This document shows, in pieces, positions 4,481 through 7,119 of a stretch of DNA of 7,119 nt (position 1 is its first letter; each line of letters opens with the position of its first letter). Where the stretch lies: positions 1 to 7,119 of the forward strand of contig JAJZYC010000078.1 in NCBI GenBank assembly GCA_021806125.1, read 5' to 3'. The notes under the pieces are model-generated. The model saw only the letters and a list, made by a program, of their open reading frames with translations, searched no databases and had not been told where the DNA came from. The DNA is from a bacterium (lineage in GTDB: Bacteria; SZUA-79; Acidulodesulfobacterales; Acidulodesulfobacteraceae). The position numbers and the translations under genes were made by a program.

Positions 4481-5582
4481 ATATTGTTTGGCATTCTAAA
4501 GACTCAAATATTCTGTCTTTTAATAAGTTTATGTTTTCGCCTGTTTTAGCGGATACGGCGACGGCCAGCTTTCCGGTCAGCGTTTCGAATTTAGTAGATA
4601 AAAAATCGACCTGTTCGGGAGATAAAAGGTCTATTTTGTTTAAAACGGTAATTATTTTTTTATCTTCAGCCCCTATTTCATCCAATATTTTTACGACTTC
4701 CTCATATTTGCCTGCCGCGTCGCTTTGAACAGGGTCTATCACGTGTATTAATAAATCGGAATGAACCGTTTCCTCAAGAGTGGCTTTAAAAGATTCTACC
4801 AAAAAAAGCGGCAGGTTTTGAATAAATCCTACGGTGTCCGATATTATAACTTTTTTTCTGCCGGCGGTATCGTAAATAGAAGCCATTTTCGTGCCCAATG
4901 TGGCGAAAAGCTTGTCCTCTCCAGCCTCTCCCCTGCCGGTTAATCTCTTCATTAGCGTAGTTTTTCCCGAATTCGTATAGCCGACGATAGCGGCGGTATA
5001 AAGTCCCTGCCTGCTCCTCTTATACCTGTGCAGGCGCCTTGTTTTCTCCGAAAGTTTTAATTTTTCCTTTATATAGCCTATACGCTGTCTAATTTTTCTT
5101 CTGTCGGTTTCCAGCTTCGTTTCGCCAGGACCTCTCGTTCCTATGCCCGCTCCAGTTCTCGAAAGCATTATGCCGGCGCCTTTGAGCCGCGGAAGCATAT
5201 AATTGAACATAGCAAGCTCTACCTGGTACCTGCTTTCCGCCGTCCTTGCATGTACGGCAAATATGTCTAATATAAGCCTCGTCCTGTCGATAACGTTTAA
5301 ATCGAGATACTCCGAAAGATTGCTTTCCTGGGCGGGACTTAAAGAGGCGTCTATTATAACGATATCCGCATTTTCCGAAACGGCGAGCTCTTTTATGTCT
5401 TCGAGCATACCCTTGGAAAGATAATATGCCGGGTCTATTTTTTTTATATTTTTTAAAATTTTGAAGACATTTTTAGCGCCCGCCGTTTCGGAAAGCATAG
5501 AAAGCTCTTCAAGCGAATCCCTGCTTTTTTCCCTGTCCGAGCCGGGGTTATTTATACCGATAAGCAGGGCTCTCTGGGTCAT
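4479..5582 (-). CDS. hflX: GTPase HflX
   Basis: A 367-residue translation-associated GTPase; HflX proteins bind the 50S subunit and split stalled or stressed ribosomes. The N-terminal HflX domain (about 1-165) includes LSPAQESNL (81-89), DRTRLILDIFA (99-109) and the Gly-rich GTRGPGETKLETDRR (148-162). The G domain carries G1 GYTNSGKT (201-208), FATL of switch I (226-229), G3 DTVG (249-252), G4 NKID (315-318) and G5 SAK (344-346). Length is slightly short for the family. Several usually conserved spots differ: FATLGTKM where FATLDPT is usual, LPLFLV where LPHxLV is usual, and AESRYQVELA where an EGKLQVELA-type sequence is usual. The ATG overlaps the miaA stop as ATGA, with AGAAGG (5592-5597) 9 nt upstream, indicating coupled translation. 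hfq, which separates miaA and hflX in enterobacteria, is absent here. Identity is secure. Confidence 0.95.
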   Translation of the reverse strand: MTQRALLIGINNPGSDREKSRDSLEELSMLSETAGAKNVFKILKNIKKIDPAYYLSKGMLEDIKELAVSENADIVIIDASLSPAQESNLSEYLDLNVIDRTRLILDIFAVHARTAESRYQVELAMFNYMLPRLKGAGIMLSRTGAGIGTRGPGETKLETDRRKIRQRIGYIKEKLKLSEKTRRLHRYKRSRQGLYTAAIVGYTNSGKTTLMKRLTGRGEAGEDKLFATLGTKMASIYDTAGRKKVIISDTVGFIQNLPLFLVESFKATLEETVHSDLLIHVIDPVQSDAAGKYEEVVKILDEIGAEDKKIITVLNKIDLLSPEQVDFLSTKFETLTGKLAVAVSAKTGENINLLKDRIFESLECQTI

Positions 5583-6511
5583 TTTAAAAAACCTTCTATG
5601 GTCTTTGCCGCAAAAGCGAGCTTTTTATTTAAATCCGTAAAATTAATCTCGATTGCATTTTCAGCCTTTTTAAAAAAGGTGGCCTGCCTTTTTGCATATT
5701 TTACCGTAGAAGAAACGATTTTTAAATATAAATCGTCTTCCGTATTAATTTCTTTATTCAGGAACATTAAAGACTCCCTATATCCTATACTTTTGAAAGG
5801 TTTTAAATTCGGTTTATATCCCAATTTTAAAATACTTTCCGTTTCGTCCGTTAAACCTTTTTCCAAAATGAGCCGCGTCCTTTTCATTATACACGATTTC
5901 AGATAATCCCTCCCGGGATTTAAGTTAAAATAAATATAATCGTACAAAGGACTGCCGAAAGGATTTTGAGCCAGATAATATGAAAGAGGACGTCCGGTAG
6001 CCGAATACACCTCATAAGCCCTCGTTATTCTCTGACTGTCGTATTCCGATATTTTTTCGGCGTATTCCGGGTCGAATTCTTTCAGCTTTTCATATGCCGC
6101 CGGAGCGCCTATTTCTTTGATTAATTCGACCGCCCTTTCCCTGAAAACGGCTTTATCTATTTCCGGAACGGGAGAGAGTCCGTAAATTAAAGACTTTATA
6201 TAAAGCCCCGTTCCTCCGGTGAAAAGCGGTATTTTACCTTTCGACGTTATTTCTTCGATTAATCCAGCCGCATCTTCCGAAAACATCCGCGCATTATATT
6301 CTTCGTCGGGGTCTTTAATGTCTATGAGATGATGCTTTACAGCCGCTCTTGCTTCATTATCCGGCTTTGCGGTACCGATATCGAAATACCTGTAAAAACA
6401 CATCGAATCGAAATTTACTATTTCTATCGGGAACAGCTTCGACAGTTCGACCGACATTTCGGTTTTTCCGGAGCAGGTAGCGCCTCCTATAACAATTATT
6501 TTTTTCAGCAT
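5579..6511 (-). CDS. miaA: tRNA dimethylallyltransferase MiaA
   Basis: A 310-residue enzyme that transfers the dimethylallyl group of DMAPP to N6 of adenosine-37 in tRNAs reading UNN codons, the first step of (ms2)i6A formation. The P-loop is GATCSGKT (10-17), a variant of the usual GPTASGKT. Next come D35-S36-M37, DIGTAKP (44-50), HHLIDI (60-65), GGTGLYIKSL (99-108) with the conserved Thr at 101, QRITRAYEVY (160-169) followed by TGRPLS, IGYRE (242-246) and the C-terminal YAKRQATFF (272-280). Length is normal for the family. The gene follows pgi by 20 nt and overlaps hflX by 4 nt. No Shine-Dalgarno sequence is at ideal spacing: AAGGG at 6526-6530 is 14 nt away, so initiation may depend on ribosomes arriving from pgi. 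Identity is secure. Confidence 0.95.
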   Translation of the reverse strand: MLKKIIVIGGATCSGKTEMSVELSKLFPIEIVNFDSMCFYRYFDIGTAKPDNEARAAVKHHLIDIKDPDEEYNARMFSEDAAGLIEEITSKGKIPLFTGGTGLYIKSLIYGLSPVPEIDKAVFRERAVELIKEIGAPAAYEKLKEFDPEYAEKISEYDSQRITRAYEVYSATGRPLSYYLAQNPFGSPLYDYIYFNLNPGRDYLKSCIMKRTRLILEKGLTDETESILKLGYKPNLKPFKSIGYRESLMFLNKEINTEDDLYLKIVSSTVKYAKRQATFFKKAENAIEINFTDLNKKLAFAAKTIEGFLK

Positions 6512-6531
6512 AAAACAAATAAACGCCCTTA

Positions 6532-7119
6532 TTAATAATGCATATCCGGTATTTCGTTAAGCCTTTTTAATTCCTCGGACTCTCTCGATAATGAATCGTC
6601 TTTCCTGCCCATCAGCAGATAGGCGAATTTTTTTCCTTTTTCCACGCCGGGCTGGTCGAACGGATTTATTTTTAAGAGCTTACCGAGAACCGCTACCGCC
6701 TCCATGCACATAAAAGAAAGCTCTCCCATGCTGAATTCGTCTATTTTATCCAAAGTAATCCTGAAGGACGGCCTTTTATTTATAGCAAGCGCAAGTTCTA
6801 CTCCTTTTAATTCGTTAATAAGAATATCAGACAGTTTTTTGCCGTTCAAATAATCGAATTCTTTAAATCCGCTTGAATTAACAGTAAAATCGCCCCCCGT
6901 ATCTTTAAGGCAGAAAAATCCTATTAGTTTGTCCTGCGGACCCTGCATATAGAGCTGAAGCTGGGAATGCTGGTCGGTAGCCCCTACTGCCGGAACCGGA
7001 GTAGGAGAAATAAGGTCTTTCCCGAGGCTTTCGGCAAAAAGCTGCCTGAACCATCTCGAAAACTCTCTGAGATAATCGCTGTAAACGAACGGGACGAATA
7101 TATTTCGATTTTTTTTCGC
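6532..7119 (-). CDS. pgi: Glucose-6-phosphate isomerase, C-terminal 195 residues (5' end outside window)
   Basis: The minus-strand frame stays open to the window edge, so the ATG at 6948-6946 is internal. The visible part is the end of the second SIS domain plus the C-terminal helices. Landmarks, counted from the first visible codon, are WFRQLFAESLGK (23-34), with E30 at the catalytic-base position, and TPVPAVGATDQHSQLQLY (40-57), with H51 matching the conserved active-site His. FDQPGVEKGK follows, its final Lys (K163) aligning with the ring-opening Lys of the family. All three key catalytic residues are therefore present. The enzyme interconverts glucose-6-phosphate and fructose-6-phosphate in glycolysis and gluconeogenesis. 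The TDQHSQ and MQGPQDK motifs fit a bacterial long-form PGI rather than the phosphomannose/glucose isomerase family. It is upstream of miaA by 20 nt and probably cotranscribed; its promoter is not in the window. Confidence 0.95.
   Translation of the reverse strand, partial: AKKNRNIFVPFVYSDYLREFSRWFRQLFAESLGKDLISPTPVPAVGATDQHSQLQLYMQGPQDKLIGFFCLKDTGGDFTVNSSGFKEFDYLNGKKLSDILINELKGVELALAINKRPSFRITLDKIDEFSMGELSFMCMEAVAVLGKLLKINPFDQPGVEKGKKFAYLLMGRKDDSLSRESEELKRLNEIPDMHY

Noticed and set aside
4378..5906. Several plus-strand open frames opposite the exported-protein gene, hflX and miaA
   Set aside because: The minus-strand genes carry full family motifs; the plus frames look like reverse-complement translations with no independent support.
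6532..6948. Treating the ATG at 6948 as the start of a small separate protein
   Set aside because: The frame continues upstream to the window edge through conserved PGI sequence including the active-site Glu and His, so that Met is internal.

Overview
The window looks like an ordinary chromosomal housekeeping segment of an AT-rich, probably Gram-negative bacterium. Nearly all genes lie on the minus strand. A DUF1844 protein, a ClpA-type Hsp100 without a middle domain, and a miaA-hflX pair with no intervening hfq would fit a deltaproteobacterium-like lineage. That placement is inferred from gene content and general sequence style, not from a phylogeny. I see no CRISPR array, insertion sequence, rRNA or tRNA gene, phage gene or defence system.

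Right block (7119 down to 3780, minus strand, read right to left): the C-terminal 195 residues of glucose-6-phosphate isomerase (pgi, cut by the window edge), then miaA (tRNA A37 prenyltransferase), hflX (ribosome-associated GTPase) and a small exported protein of unknown function. Spacings are 20 nt, a 4-nt ATGA overlap, and 12 nt, so the block reads as one operon. It joins sugar-phosphate metabolism, tRNA modification and ribosome rescue with an envelope protein whose fold pattern recalls the FlgT N-terminal family.

Middle (about 3194-3772): a single plus-strand gene encodes a small polytopic membrane protein. Its end converges on the exported-protein gene with only 7 nt between the stop codons. 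Its 5' side faces the small heat-shock gene across a very AT-rich divergent promoter region. Two good -10 hexamers on opposite strands overlap there in one 10-bp palindrome.

Left block (3193 down to 1, minus strand): a proteostasis operon of hsp20 (very short N-terminal arm), a ClpA-like double-ring Hsp100 ATPase, a DUF1844 protein, and the first 14 codons of a gene that reads like clpB. Gaps are 26 nt, an 8-nt overlap and 21 nt. The likely logic is holdase (Hsp20), unfoldase (the ClpA-like protein, which keeps a ClpP-docking-like LGF tripeptide) and disaggregase (ClpB), with DUF1844 as an uncharacterised passenger or partner.

The points most worth checking are the altered substrate-threading pore loops of the ClpA-like protein (notably Ile in place of the Tyr of the second-ring GYVG motif), the near-absent N-terminal arm of the Hsp20, the DUF1844 gene between two Hsp100 genes, and the symmetric divergent promoter. 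I did not find a convincing wholly new system.
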